Shown piece by piece: positions 1-8,516 of a stretch of 64,000 nucleotides of DNA (the stretch's first letter is position 1; every line of letters begins with the position of its first letter). A program made the translations under genes and the position numbers. The notes beneath the pieces were generated by a model. That model was not told the origin of the DNA. It did no database searches and saw only the letters and a program-made list of their open reading frames with translations. Origin of the DNA: Roseimaritima ulvae (lineage in GTDB: Bacteria; Planctomycetota; Planctomycetia; Pirellulales; Pirellulaceae); contig NZ_CP042914.1 of assembly GCF_008065135.1 (NCBI RefSeq), positions 7,979,404 to 8,043,403 of the forward strand, given 5' to 3'.

Positions 1-1
1 C

Positions 2-187
2 TCGATTCCGATCGTGCAGAAGTTCCAAGAGACGCTCGGCGCCGATTGCCTGCTGCTGGGTTGGGGCCTGAACGACGACAACGCACACAGCCCCAACGAA
101 AAGTTCTGCCTCGCCGACTACCACCGAGGCATCAAAGCCAGCGCCTACCTCTGGCAACAAATCGCAGCGATGAACCAAGACGCCTAA
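2..187 (+). CDS. C-terminal fragment of an M20-family metallopeptidase (5' end outside window)
   Basis: An open frame runs from the window edge to TAA and encodes 61 residues ending in AAMNQDA. The segment GADCLLLGWGLNDDNAHSPNEKF resembles the end of M20/M25/M40 dipeptidases, where a Gly-rich strand is followed by the D-x-NAHSPNE block whose His contributes to the active-site metal region. The hydrolase would remove residues from short peptides. Only the tail is visible, so substrate and localisation cannot be judged. Family assignment rests on this one block. Confidence 0.6.
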   Translation, partial: SIPIVQKFQETLGADCLLLGWGLNDDNAHSPNEKFCLADYHRGIKASAYLWQQIAAMNQDA

Positions 188-198
188 AGGCGCGCCGC

Positions 199-261
199 CG
201 TAGCCGAACTCGCCAGAGTTTGGAAACGACGCGTCCTCCAAAGCCTGGCGACTTCGGCTAC
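199..261. repeat. REP-like palindrome (GTAGCCGAACTCGCC family)
   Basis: The left arm CGTAGCCGAACTCGCCAGAG is answered by a right arm reading CTGGCGACTTCGGCTAC, giving an imperfect hairpin just after the peptidase stop. The same family recurs near 1602, 8420, 20309 and 53247, always between genes. It may act as a transcript 3'-end structure. No transposase of the RAYT type is seen in the window. Confidence 0.7.
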
Positions 262-314
262 AGACAATCCCCTCACCAACAACTAACAAACAAACCAACA
301 ACCAACCAACCAGC

Positions 315-1589
315 ATGCTTGACCGTAAGTACATTGTCGAAAACGCCGACGCCGTCCGTGAAAACTGTATCCGCCGAGGCGTCGATTGCGACGTGGCCCA
401 ACTCGTGCAGTGGGAACAGCAACGGCTGGCGAAATTGCAGGAAGCTCAAGAGCTGAACCGGCAGGCCAACGAGGTCAGCAAACAGATCGGCAAAGCCAAA
501 GACAACGACGAGCGTCAGCAGTTCATCAGCAAGGGCCGTGAACTGCGCGAAGCCAAAGACGCGGCGCAAAAAGAACACGACTCGCTGGACGCACAGATCC
601 TCGACATCCAGCGTCTGATTCCCAACCTCACCCACGCCGACGCTCCGACCGGTGGCGAAGACGATGCCAAAGAATTGGGCTTCGGCAAAACGCCCGTGCC
701 CAGCTTCGACTTCACGCCGCTGGACCACCTGGAACTGGGTGAGAAGCACGACTTGTTTGATTTCGAAGCCGGCGCCCGCGTGGCCGGTGCCGGATTCTAC
801 TTCCTCAAAAACGATGCCGTGCGGTTGGACTTGGCGCTGCAACAGTTCGCCGTCTCCATGCTCAGCGAACGCGGCTTCACCCCCGTCTCCACGCCCGACT
901 TGGCGCTGACCGAAATCCTGCACGGCACGGGCTTCAATCCCCGCGGTCCGGAAACGCAGATTTACACGATCGAAAACACCGAGCTAAACCTGGTCGCCAC
1001 GGCCGAAATCACGCTCGGCGGGATGATGGCCGGACAGACCTTCGACGCCACTGAACTGCCGCTGAAACTGTGTGGGTTAAGCCACTGTTTTCGCACCGAA
1101 GCCGGTGCGGCGGGGCGAGCTTCGAAGGGCCTATATCGCGTGCACCAGTTCAGCAAAGTTGAAATGTTCGCCTTCACCTCGCCCGAAGACAGCGACGCGA
1201 TTCACGAACAGATGCGGCAGATCGAATGCGACCTGTTTGACGCTCTGGAAGTCCCCTACCGCGTCGTCGATACCGCCAGCGGCGACCTGGGCGGTCCGGC
1301 CTATCGCAAATACGACCTGGAAGCCTGGATGCCCGGTCGCGGCGACGGCGGCCAGTGGGGTGAAGTCACCAGCACCAGCAACTGCACCGACTACCAGGCT
1401 CGCCGCTTGGACGTGCGTTTCAAGACCGCCGGTCAAAAGGGCACCCAGTTCGTCCACACGCTCAACGGCACCGCCGTGGCCACCGGGCGAGCCATGATCG
1501 CGATCCTGGAAAACCACCAAACCGCCGACGGCAGCATCACGGTCCCCAAAGTCCTCCAGCCCTGGATGGGCAAAGAGAAAATCGGCTAA
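315..1589 (+). CDS. serS: Serine--tRNA ligase
   Basis: This 424-aa class II aminoacyl-tRNA synthetase charges tRNA-Ser with serine in the cytoplasm. The N-terminal ~110 residues form the long antiparallel coiled coil (Gln/Glu/Lys-rich, with REAKDAAQKEHDSLDAQI) that grips the tRNA variable arm. Motif 2 appears as LSHCFRTEAGAAGR followed by GLYRVHQFSKVEMF, and motif 3 as NGTAVATGRAMIAILEN. The start MLDRKYIVENADAVREN is the usual SerRS N-terminus and length is normal. It is a stand-alone gene flanked by REP-like palindromes on both sides. Assignment is secure. Confidence 0.97.
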   Translation: MLDRKYIVENADAVRENCIRRGVDCDVAQLVQWEQQRLAKLQEAQELNRQANEVSKQIGKAKDNDERQQFISKGRELREAKDAAQKEHDSLDAQILDIQRLIPNLTHADAPTGGEDDAKELGFGKTPVPSFDFTPLDHLELGEKHDLFDFEAGARVAGAGFYFLKNDAVRLDLALQQFAVSMLSERGFTPVSTPDLALTEILHGTGFNPRGPETQIYTIENTELNLVATAEITLGGMMAGQTFDATELPLKLCGLSHCFRTEAGAAGRASKGLYRVHQFSKVEMFAFTSPEDSDAIHEQMRQIECDLFDALEVPYRVVDTASGDLGGPAYRKYDLEAWMPGRGDGGQWGEVTSTSNCTDYQARRLDVRFKTAGQKGTQFVHTLNGTAVATGRAMIAILENHQTADGSITVPKVLQPWMGKEKIG

Positions 1590-1601
1590 AAGCCGAATTC
1601 C

Positions 1602-1735
1602 CGTAGCCGAACTCGCCAGAGTTTGGACCACACCGCGCGCTACCGTAGCCGAACTCACCAGAGTTTGGACGCGCCGTCCTCCAAAGTCTGGCGACGCTCG
1701 GCTACGACTGTCCAAAGTCTGGCGACTTCGGCTAC
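1602..1735. repeat. Nested REP-like palindromes
   Basis: Two left arms (about 1602-1625 and 1643-1669, GTAGCCGAACTC(G/A)CCAGAG) are followed by two right arms (about 1680-1705 and 1711-1735, CCAAAGTCTGGCGAC ... GGCTAC). The result is a double, nested hairpin between the convergent serS and SNF2 genes. It could serve as a bidirectional transcript end, although no U-tract follows. Confidence 0.7.
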
Positions 1736-1744
1736 TACGGGCGA

Positions 1745-4700
1745 TTACGCGAACAACATCTTCAGATCTTCGCTGCTCAGATTGCTGATCAAACTCTTCT
1801 CTTGCGAGATGATCGCATCGGCTAGCTTGCGTTTGGAAGCTTGCAGTTCGACGATCTTTTCTTCGACCGTGCCGCGGCAGATCATTCGATAAGCCATTAC
1901 CGGCTTGGTCTGGCCCATGCGGTGCGCGCGGTCGATCGCTTGGGCTTCGACGGCTGGGTTCCACCAGGGATCCAAGATAAACACGTAATCGGCGGCGGTC
2001 AGATTCAAGCCATGGCCGCCGGCTTTGAGACTGATCAAGAACAGCGAACAATCATCCTGCTCTTGGAACCGCTTGACGTGTTCGGCACGATGGCGAGTCT
2101 TGCCGTCCAGGTACTCGTACTGCATGCCGTCCTTGTCCAGCTCTCCACGAACCAGCGACAACAAGCTCGTAAACTGCGAGAACACCAGCGCCTTGTGGCC
2201 TTCGCTGACCACTTCCTGCAACTGCTCGACCAGTCGCGCGATCTTGGCGCCGGTGACCTTGGCGTCGGGATTGACCAAGCGTGGATCGCAAGCCGCCTGC
2301 CGCAGTCGCAGCAGCGCCTCGAGCACATGGATTTTGCTTTTCGCCAGCCCATCCGTTTCGACCTTTTTACTGATCACGGCCCGGTAGTGATCGCGCAGCT
2401 CGTTGTACATTTTGCTTTGCTTGGGTTCCATATCGCAGTACAGCGTCTGCTCGGTTTTCTGCGGCAGTTCCGTCAACACCTGCTCTTTGGTGCGGCGCAG
2501 AATAAACGGACGCAGGGCCTTGGCGATGTGCCCCAACCGTTCTTCGCTTTCCGCTCCCGCCCCCGAACCGGCCGCGCCGACGGTTTGTCCCAACATGCCC
2601 GGATTGAGGAAATCGAACAGCGACCACAAATCGCCCAGATGGTTTTCCACAGGCGTACCGGTCATCGCCAGCCGATGTTCCGAGTTCACCAACCGCGTGG
2701 CTTTGGCGGCCAACGAACGAGGGTTCTTGATCGCTTGGGCTTCGTCGAGGATCGCGTAGTCAAACGGCTGCTCGCGAATAAAAGCGGCGTCGTTGCGGAG
2801 CGTTCCGTAGGTGGTGACGACGCAATCACAATCGCCAAGCTGGTCTCGCAGCAGCTCGCGGCCCGTGCCCGTATAGTTCAGCATCTTCAGCTGCGGAGCG
2901 AACTTGGCGGCTTCCTCCATCCAGTTAAACACCAGACTCTTGGGCACCACGATCAACGAAGGCAGGCGTGTTTCCCCCTTTTGCAGACGTCGGCTGCGGC
3001 GCTGCTCCAACATCGCCAGAACCTGAATCGTTTTGCCAAGCCCCATGTCGTCGGCCAGGCAACCGCCCAGCCGAAAATCCTGCAGGAACTGAAACCAACC
3101 CAACCCCAGTTGCTGGTACTCACGCAGCGTCCCGGTAAAACCTTCGGGAGCATCGACGGGCTCAATCCCGCTGAATGAATTCAGCTTTTCGCACCAGGCG
3201 TTGAAGGCCCGGTCCAGTGAAACATCTTCCTGCTCCGACAGCATGGCATCGAGTAACAAGGCCTGCGTCTTGGTGAACCGAATCGACTCGTCGGTGACTT
3301 CGCCCGTCTTATCCAAATCGGCGAACTGCGACAGCCATTGCTCGGGCAGCATGCCATGCGAGCCGTCGTCCAAGACGATGAAATCCTGACCTTTTCGCAG
3401 CGCGGCCAACAGTTCCGGCAAGGAAGCCGTGACGCCATCGAAATCCGCCGAAGCGTTGAGGTCGAACCAGTCCTGACCGGATTCGACGGCCACGTTGAAG
3501 CTGCCGGCGCGACGCATCACATTACCATCGGCGATGACTTCCCAACCGGCGGCAGAAAGCTCCGCAACCAGGCCCGGCAGCGATTCTCGCTGAATCTCCA
3601 AACCGTTGAACGAACTGCGACGAAACACTTCGGCCGGCAACAGCGACACATGACGCTGCTCCGCCTCCAGATCTCGCTGCATCAAACGCTTGGCCTGACG
3701 ATCCCAACGCATCCGCTGCGGCGAGGCGTGGTGGATCGTCTCTTCGCCGTAAACCATCAGCACTTCCGCGTGCAGTCGCGACTGGTGGGCGTCAGGACTG
3801 GACAGATGCAGCCGCGGCTGCGGCTGAGGACAGTCCATCTCCAGCGGCAGCTCCGGGTGCAACTCCAAGTCGACGCCGAGCCAGGAAACGGCGGCATCCA
3901 TCAGCGTGGGCAAACTGGGCAGCGGCACATCGATCGTTTCGGTGGCCTGCCAACGACGCACCGCGGCGGCCTGCTCGGGTTGCAGCGGACAGGCTCGGTC
4001 GGCCAGCAATATCACGCCGCTGTCGGTGGCGGCCAACACCTCGGCAATCGGCAATCGCTGCTCGCCACGGACCAACGCCGGCTCCACACGAACCCGCGTC
4101 TTGCCGTCGTCACCAACATGCGGTGCGATCTGCACCGATAACGAATAGGGATCCGCTTCATCCCAGCTCAACGGTTGCGGGTCCAGCACGCTGCGAGTCG
4201 CTTCGAGTGACCACACCAAGCGGCCCGTTTCGGCCAGCGTTTGCATCGTCATGGCCGCGGTGTCGCGGCGCACCTGAAACAGCCCCGTCGCCATATACTC
4301 GCCGTAGGATCCGTAGCCGTAGCTGTTGGTGTTGATCGGACGCAGCAACCGCAGCGCGGCTCGTTCGGAGGGGTCACGGAGTTTGTCAATGTCGCCGACG
4401 CGGATACTCGCCGGCTTCAACTTACTCCAGTGACCGTCTTTCTTTTTGGTCGCCTGAAACAGTTTGATGTGCAGCTCATCCTGCTCAACTTGGTCTGCCA
4501 GATTGATCACAAACCAGTGCTGAACATCGGTAAGCACTTGAGTGTGAAACTCGGGTTCAAAAGATTGGTCGTAATCCCGCGAAGAATCCGAAATGGCTTC
4601 CAACTGCTGCCGCCACCGCGGCGCACCGCGTTTCTTCTTGCGACCGCCGGCTTTCGAACGCCCTCCGCCGCCGTTTTCGGCCAGCACGGAATCGCCGATC

Positions 4701-5044
4701 TGGATCGCACTCGGATCACACTCGAAGATCACCAAAGGGTCGTCGCGATCCCTACCGATGCCGTGCGTTCCACAAGCCGTGATCAACGCCCAAACGTGCT
4801 TGCACGGATACCCTCGTTCCCAACGTGCACACTCACAGCTAGCCCCCAATTCATGGAGGTCTAGGTCCTCAAACGACAACCCCACCACATAGAAGGGAGA
4901 CTTCCGGCCGCGGACGTAAGCTTTTGCACCGTGCGTACCGATGTCACGGATTTCGACGCAGCCCCGCCGAAATAACTCCCTGCCGTCGGTCATCAACTTG
5001 GGAGTGAATTCGTCAGCACAACGAATGGTCAGAGTGGAATCCAT
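1745..5044 (-). CDS. SWIM zinc-finger SNF2-family helicase/ATPase
   Basis: This 1099-aa superfamily 2 ATPase is likely a DNA translocase that remodels protein-DNA complexes. A SWIM zinc finger lies at residues 70-83 (C-x-C-x8-C-x-H). A long variable middle region precedes the SNF2 core. The core shows motif I DDMGLGKT (about residue 660), motif II as DEAQ (about 770), TGTPVENHLGDLWSLFDF, and the C-terminal helicase lobe ending in DRAHRMGQ. An upstream TTG (5071) would add nine residues, but ATG at 5044 gives a more natural start. The gene is convergent with serS. SWIM-SNF2 proteins are widespread in bacteria, with cellular roles (repair, transcription recycling) mostly unproven, so the enzyme class is firm and the role is not. 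Confidence 0.93.
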   Translation of the reverse strand: MDSTLTIRCADEFTPKLMTDGRELFRRGCVEIRDIGTHGAKAYVRGRKSPFYVVGLSFEDLDLHELGASCECARWERGYPCKHVWALITACGTHGIGRDRDDPLVIFECDPSAIQIGDSVLAENGGGGRSKAGGRKKKRGAPRWRQQLEAISDSSRDYDQSFEPEFHTQVLTDVQHWFVINLADQVEQDELHIKLFQATKKKDGHWSKLKPASIRVGDIDKLRDPSERAALRLLRPINTNSYGYGSYGEYMATGLFQVRRDTAAMTMQTLAETGRLVWSLEATRSVLDPQPLSWDEADPYSLSVQIAPHVGDDGKTRVRVEPALVRGEQRLPIAEVLAATDSGVILLADRACPLQPEQAAAVRRWQATETIDVPLPSLPTLMDAAVSWLGVDLELHPELPLEMDCPQPQPRLHLSSPDAHQSRLHAEVLMVYGEETIHHASPQRMRWDRQAKRLMQRDLEAEQRHVSLLPAEVFRRSSFNGLEIQRESLPGLVAELSAAGWEVIADGNVMRRAGSFNVAVESGQDWFDLNASADFDGVTASLPELLAALRKGQDFIVLDDGSHGMLPEQWLSQFADLDKTGEVTDESIRFTKTQALLLDAMLSEQEDVSLDRAFNAWCEKLNSFSGIEPVDAPEGFTGTLREYQQLGLGWFQFLQDFRLGGCLADDMGLGKTIQVLAMLEQRRSRRLQKGETRLPSLIVVPKSLVFNWMEEAAKFAPQLKMLNYTGTGRELLRDQLGDCDCVVTTYGTLRNDAAFIREQPFDYAILDEAQAIKNPRSLAAKATRLVNSEHRLAMTGTPVENHLGDLWSLFDFLNPGMLGQTVGAAGSGAGAESEERLGHIAKALRPFILRRTKEQVLTELPQKTEQTLYCDMEPKQSKMYNELRDHYRAVISKKVETDGLAKSKIHVLEALLRLRQAACDPRLVNPDAKVTGAKIARLVEQLQEVVSEGHKALVFSQFTSLLSLVRGELDKDGMQYEYLDGKTRHRAEHVKRFQEQDDCSLFLISLKAGGHGLNLTAADYVFILDPWWNPAVEAQAIDRAHRMGQTKPVMAYRMICRGTVEEKIVELQASKRKLADAIISQEKSLISNLSSEDLKMLFA

Positions 5045-5157
5045 GCCGTGAGAAACTCGCCGCGAGTACAAAGGACAAACAAAGTCGGAACAGAAAAGGC
5101 AACCAGCATACCGACTAACTTTCCCCTTGCCGACTCCAAATCAATGGCTCGTCCTTT

Positions 5158-5186
5158 CGTAGCCTAGGCTTCCAGCCTGGGAAGCT
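5158..5186. repeat. Short palindrome, GTAGCCTAGGCTTCCAGCC type
   Basis: CGTAGCCTAGGCTTCCAGCC followed by TGGGAAGC contains a short self-complementary stretch. A near copy lies at 54397-54420 upstream of lpxK. It belongs to the small GTAGCC-headed repeats scattered between genes here. Confidence 0.5.
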
Positions 5187-5205
5187 CCCCTACTCCCCCT
5201 CTTCC

Positions 5206-6270
5206 CTATTCCCCCTCCTCCTCGGCCTCTTCCAAAGACCGCCGGACCTCGCGTCCCGCGGTCCAGTAGAACACCACGCCGATAAAGGCCATCACAATCT
5301 TCACAACCTCAAACACCAATGCCACCAGCGTCCCCGACGCCGCGGTGGGCACCGCCGGCACGACGCGGTACATGCCTTCGACGGCCGCTTCCAAGACCCC
5401 CATTCCGGCGGGTGCAATCGGCAGGGCTGACGCTAACACCCCCACCGGCACGATCACAAAATGTTCTTCGAACGTGGGCGGATTGGCGCTGGGGCCGTAC
5501 ATCCCGCGGCAGACCAAAAACATGCTCACGACCAGCATCGACTGCACGCCGACGCTCATCAGCAACGACAGCAGAAACCCCCAGGGATGAGCGTGGAAAG
5601 CCCGTAGCGGTTCGGCCACGCGACGCACCAAGCGACCGGCCTTGGTCGGAGATTCCGACCAATGGATCAGCCGATCGATGGGCTTGCCGCCCAGAATCAA
5701 AACGGCCAGTACGACTGTTCCGATGGCCAACAACCCGGTGGCGGCGCGGCCGATATTTCGCAGATTTTCGCCCTCCTGCCCCTCGGCGGACGGCGCCACC
5801 ACCAACAGCGCGATGCTGACGATGACCAGCAACCCGTACAACCCGGAGCCGCGGTCGACGACCACCGATGCCACCGCTTCGACGCGTTTTCCGGGGCTGC
5901 GACGAGCCAGAAAGATGGCCTTGAATAAGTCCCCGCCGACGCTGCCGGCCGAAATAAAGCTCAACAGATTGCTGATCGCCCCCAACCGAAAGGCCTCCAA
6001 CATCGATAGTGGAATGCCCTGGCAACGGACCAGCAGGCACCACCGCACAAACGACAAACTCATGGCCGCCAGCGCCACCCCCAACGCGGCAGCCAGCAAC
6101 CCGTAGTTTTTGGGCTGTTCACGAAGCTGCTGCCATTGTTCGGGCGTGATCTTCCACAGCAGAAAGCTGATAATGGCCACCGGGACGGCGAATTTGACGA
6201 TCGTCAGCAGGTGCCGTTTGCGGTGAGAATGCGAGCGTTGGGGAGTCGCTTCGGGGTCGGTGGTGGTCAT
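5206..6270 (-). CDS. Lysylphosphatidylglycerol synthase-like (UPF0104/flippase) membrane protein
   Basis: This is a 354-aa polytopic inner-membrane protein. After a short basic N-terminus (RSHSHRKRHLLTIVK), about eight hydrophobic segments are visible. These include FAVPVAIISFLLWKI, LLAAALGVALAAMSL, ATGLLAIGTVVLAVLIL, FLLSLLMSVGVQSMLVVSMF, and a last segment ending in IVMAFIGVVFYW. The conserved SAGSVGGDLFKAIFLARRSPG region is typical of the lysylphosphatidylglycerol synthase transmembrane family. Members without the cytosolic transferase domain are thought to move or modify lipids or glycans. Start chosen at MTTTDPEATP, because the upstream open frame is low-quality extension. Substrate unknown. 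Confidence 0.82.
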   Translation of the reverse strand: MTTTDPEATPQRSHSHRKRHLLTIVKFAVPVAIISFLLWKITPEQWQQLREQPKNYGLLAAALGVALAAMSLSFVRWCLLVRCQGIPLSMLEAFRLGAISNLLSFISAGSVGGDLFKAIFLARRSPGKRVEAVASVVVDRGSGLYGLLVIVSIALLVVAPSAEGQEGENLRNIGRAATGLLAIGTVVLAVLILGGKPIDRLIHWSESPTKAGRLVRRVAEPLRAFHAHPWGFLLSLLMSVGVQSMLVVSMFLVCRGMYGPSANPPTFEEHFVIVPVGVLASALPIAPAGMGVLEAAVEGMYRVVPAVPTAASGTLVALVFEVVKIVMAFIGVVFYWTAGREVRRSLEEAEEEGE

Positions 6271-6375
6271 GCGTAGCCTGAAAAAAATGCGACAAGGGGT
6301 GCTTCGCAGAATAGTCCCCGCACTGCGGAACACCAATCGCCCCAAAAAACCCTCAAAACCGGCAGCAAAGGACGG

Positions 6376-6405
6376 TTGACGAACCCCGCGGTGACCTGCT
6401 AATTT
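6376..6405 (+). promoter_or_regulatory. Candidate sigma-70-like promoter for tRNA-Ala
   Basis: TTGACG (6376-6381) and TAATTT (6400-6405) are separated by 18 nt, upstream of the tRNA gene. A second possible -10, TAGAAT at 6449-6454, is closer but lacks a clear -35. Both are matched only by eye. Confidence 0.3.
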
Positions 6406-6482
6406 TCTCGGTTCAGTCGAGGCCCCTTCTCGACCGAAACAAGCCAACTAGAATGGTCACTCCAAGGCCACTCGCCATAGGC

Positions 6483-6557
<75 letters not shown>

Positions 6558-6562
6558 ACCCC

Positions 6563-6602
6563 AAAAGGCCCTTTGCGAATCAATTCGCAAAGGGCCTTTT
6601 TT
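6563..6602 (+). terminator. Intrinsic terminator of tRNA-Ala
   Basis: A perfect hairpin with arms AAAAGGCCCTTTGCGAAT and ATTCGCAAAGGGCCTTTT, a two-base loop and a T-rich tail stands directly downstream of the tRNA. Confidence 0.92.
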
Positions 6603-6900
6603 ATTGCCCTAGCGAAGGACGCTTCTCTGGATCGTGATATCGATGACATGATCCGCAACGAAGCTCAGGACGATGGTCGCCAGTTGATTGCCAAAGCTGC
6701 ATGGCGAAACCGCGTCGGCTCACTTCTCTAAAGGTTCGGTGCCAAACCACTTCATTGCCGCTCGTCGCGTCTCCCCCGCCCTGCGTCTGCTGGCAAAAAG
6801 GAACGACGAGGCGGCCTGCTCCTCTGCCCCCATTCCTTTGTCGACAAACTAAACTGGGCGTCACGCGCCCGTCCCCTCATTCCGCCCCGAGTAGCCCTGC
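6603..6900. other. Intergenic stretch with no recognisable feature
   Basis: Short open frames here overlap each other and show no family resemblance, signal peptide or ribosome-binding site. The last part is presumably the leader of the following sulfatase gene. No repeat or RNA motif was recognised. Confidence 0.5.
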
Positions 6901-8388
6901 ATGATGTTTAAGCCGACGTTGTTTCTAGCCCTATTGCTGTTGTCGGCCGGTCCCGTTCTGGCCGCCCGCCCCAACATCGTTTGGATTGTCGTCGACGACA
7001 TGTCTTCGCACTTTGGTTATCAGGGCGAACCGCTGGCTCGGACCCCCAACGTCGACCAACTTGCTCGCGAAGGAGTGGTGTTTTCCCAGGCCTATGCGAC
7101 GGCTCCGGTGTGTTCCACGTTTCGCTCGGCGTTGATCACCGGTATTTACCAAACCTCCATCGGAGCCCATCACCACCGCAGCTCTCGCGGCGAACACAAA
7201 ATCGCTTTACCCGGCCAGGTAAAAACGGTTCCGGAGATGTTTCGCGCCGCCGGCTACTACACAACCAACGCCGATGCCAGCGGCGGGCGGTGGGGAAAGG
7301 AAGATTACAATTTCATCTATAACCGCTCGCAGCTGTACGATGGTTTTGACTATCGCGACCGCAAACAGGACCAACCGTTCTTCGCGCAGTTCCAGCTGCG
7401 AGGCGGCAAGTTGCGCAACGTCGACAAGTGGTATGAGGAAGCCAAGTCGGGGCTGAACGGTCAACTGGTCGATCGCAGCCAAGTCAAACTGCCACCGTAT
7501 TACCCCAACCATCCGGTAATTCGCGAAGACTGGGCGCAATACCTCGACGCGGTGAATTATACCGATGTGGAAGTCGGGCGGATTCTGGAGCGACTGCGGG
7601 CCGATGGCGTGCTGGACAACACGATCGTGTTCTTCCTGACCGATCACGGAATCAGTCACGCTCGAGGCAAACAGTTCCTGTACGAAGAAGGCATCTTGAT
7701 TCCGTTTGTCGTGTGGGCACCGCCCGGCGTCGAGCTCGAATCAGCGAAGTCTACCGAGGGCGTCGAACGAGATGATTTGATCGCGCATATTGATCTGGCC
7801 GCAACTTCGCTTCAACTGGCGGGCGTCCAAGTTCCCGACTGGATGGAGGGTCGCCCCTTGTTTGGCGACCGAGCCAAGGCCCGCAACTTCGTTGTCTCCG
7901 CCCGCGACCGCTGTGACGAAACCGTGGACCGCATTCGCAGCGTCCGCGCGGGCAACTTCAAGTACATTCGCAACGACTACCCGCAACGTCCCTACCTGCA
8001 GCCCTGTGCCTACAAGGACGCCAAGCCCTTTATGCCGGTGCTGCGTGAATGGTTCGCAGCGGGAAAACTGAACCCAGCCCAGTCGCTGCACTTGGCCGAC
8101 TCGCGGCCCCGCGAAGAGTTGTACGACCTGACCTCGGACCCATGGGAAATACACAACTTGGCCGCGGACCCCGCCTACGCCCAACGCCTGGCGTCCATGC
8201 GGGCAACGCTCGAAGCCTGGGAAGTCCGCACGAACGACCAAGGCCGAACGCCGGAGAGCGAATCGGTGTACGATAGTGAGATGGCGGCTTACCTGCGTCT
8301 TGGACTGCGTAAACGGGACCCCGACTACGCTGCCGAAGTCGAACGCAACATCCGGGTGATGAAAGCCTGGCAGGCGGCAGGTAAGTAG
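6901..8388 (+). CDS. Secreted sulfatase-family hydrolase with atypical Cys-Ser-Thr-Phe-Arg active-site motif
   Basis: The product is a 495-aa alkaline-phosphatase-superfamily sulfatase. A signal peptide (residues 1-21, ending GPVLA) predicts export. The metal-binding start [10 protein letters not shown] and the late strand [21 protein letters not shown] match sulfatases. The expected formylglycine site is at Cys71, but the motif reads [11 protein letters not shown], with Thr where C-x-P-x-R has Pro. Family knowledge says formylglycine-generating enzyme normally prefers Pro or Ala there, so maturation may be altered or need a dedicated enzyme. A SUMF1-like gene lies 4 kb downstream on the same strand. 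Substrate probably a sulfated glycan, by analogy with planctomycete relatives. Confidence 0.88.
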   Translation: MMFKPTLFLALLLLSAGPVLAARPNIVWIVVDDMSSHFGYQGEPLARTPNVDQLAREGVVFSQAYATAPVCSTFRSALITGIYQTSIGAHHHRSSRGEHKIALPGQVKTVPEMFRAAGYYTTNADASGGRWGKEDYNFIYNRSQLYDGFDYRDRKQDQPFFAQFQLRGGKLRNVDKWYEEAKSGLNGQLVDRSQVKLPPYYPNHPVIREDWAQYLDAVNYTDVEVGRILERLRADGVLDNTIVFFLTDHGISHARGKQFLYEEGILIPFVVWAPPGVELESAKSTEGVERDDLIAHIDLAATSLQLAGVQVPDWMEGRPLFGDRAKARNFVVSARDRCDETVDRIRSVRAGNFKYIRNDYPQRPYLQPCAYKDAKPFMPVLREWFAAGKLNPAQSLHLADSRPREELYDLTSDPWEIHNLAADPAYAQRLASMRATLEAWEVRTNDQGRTPESESVYDSEMAAYLRLGLRKRDPDYAAEVERNIRVMKAWQAAGK

Positions 8389-8397
8389 GTTGCCCGC

Positions 8398-8462
8398 CCC
8401 CGTAACCGAACCCGTCCCGTAGCCGAACTCGCCCCGTAGCCTGACTCTCCAGAGTCGGGCAA
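8398..8462. repeat. Degenerate REP-like palindromes
   Basis: Several fragments of the GTAGCC family lie in tandem: GTAACCGAACCCG, GTAGCCGAACTCGCC and GTAGCCTGACTCTCCAGAG. They sit between the sulfatase and the DUF1592-type gene. No clean hairpin or U-tract is present. Confidence 0.5.
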
Positions 8463-8516
8463 CCACGGCAACCATCCCATTACTGATCAACCCATGTTCG
8501 TCAGGATCCGTCGCCC

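Noticed and set aside
1841-3178. 445-aa plus-strand frame opposite the SNF2 gene
   Set aside because: Antisense shadow; helicase motifs on the other strand explain the coding signal.
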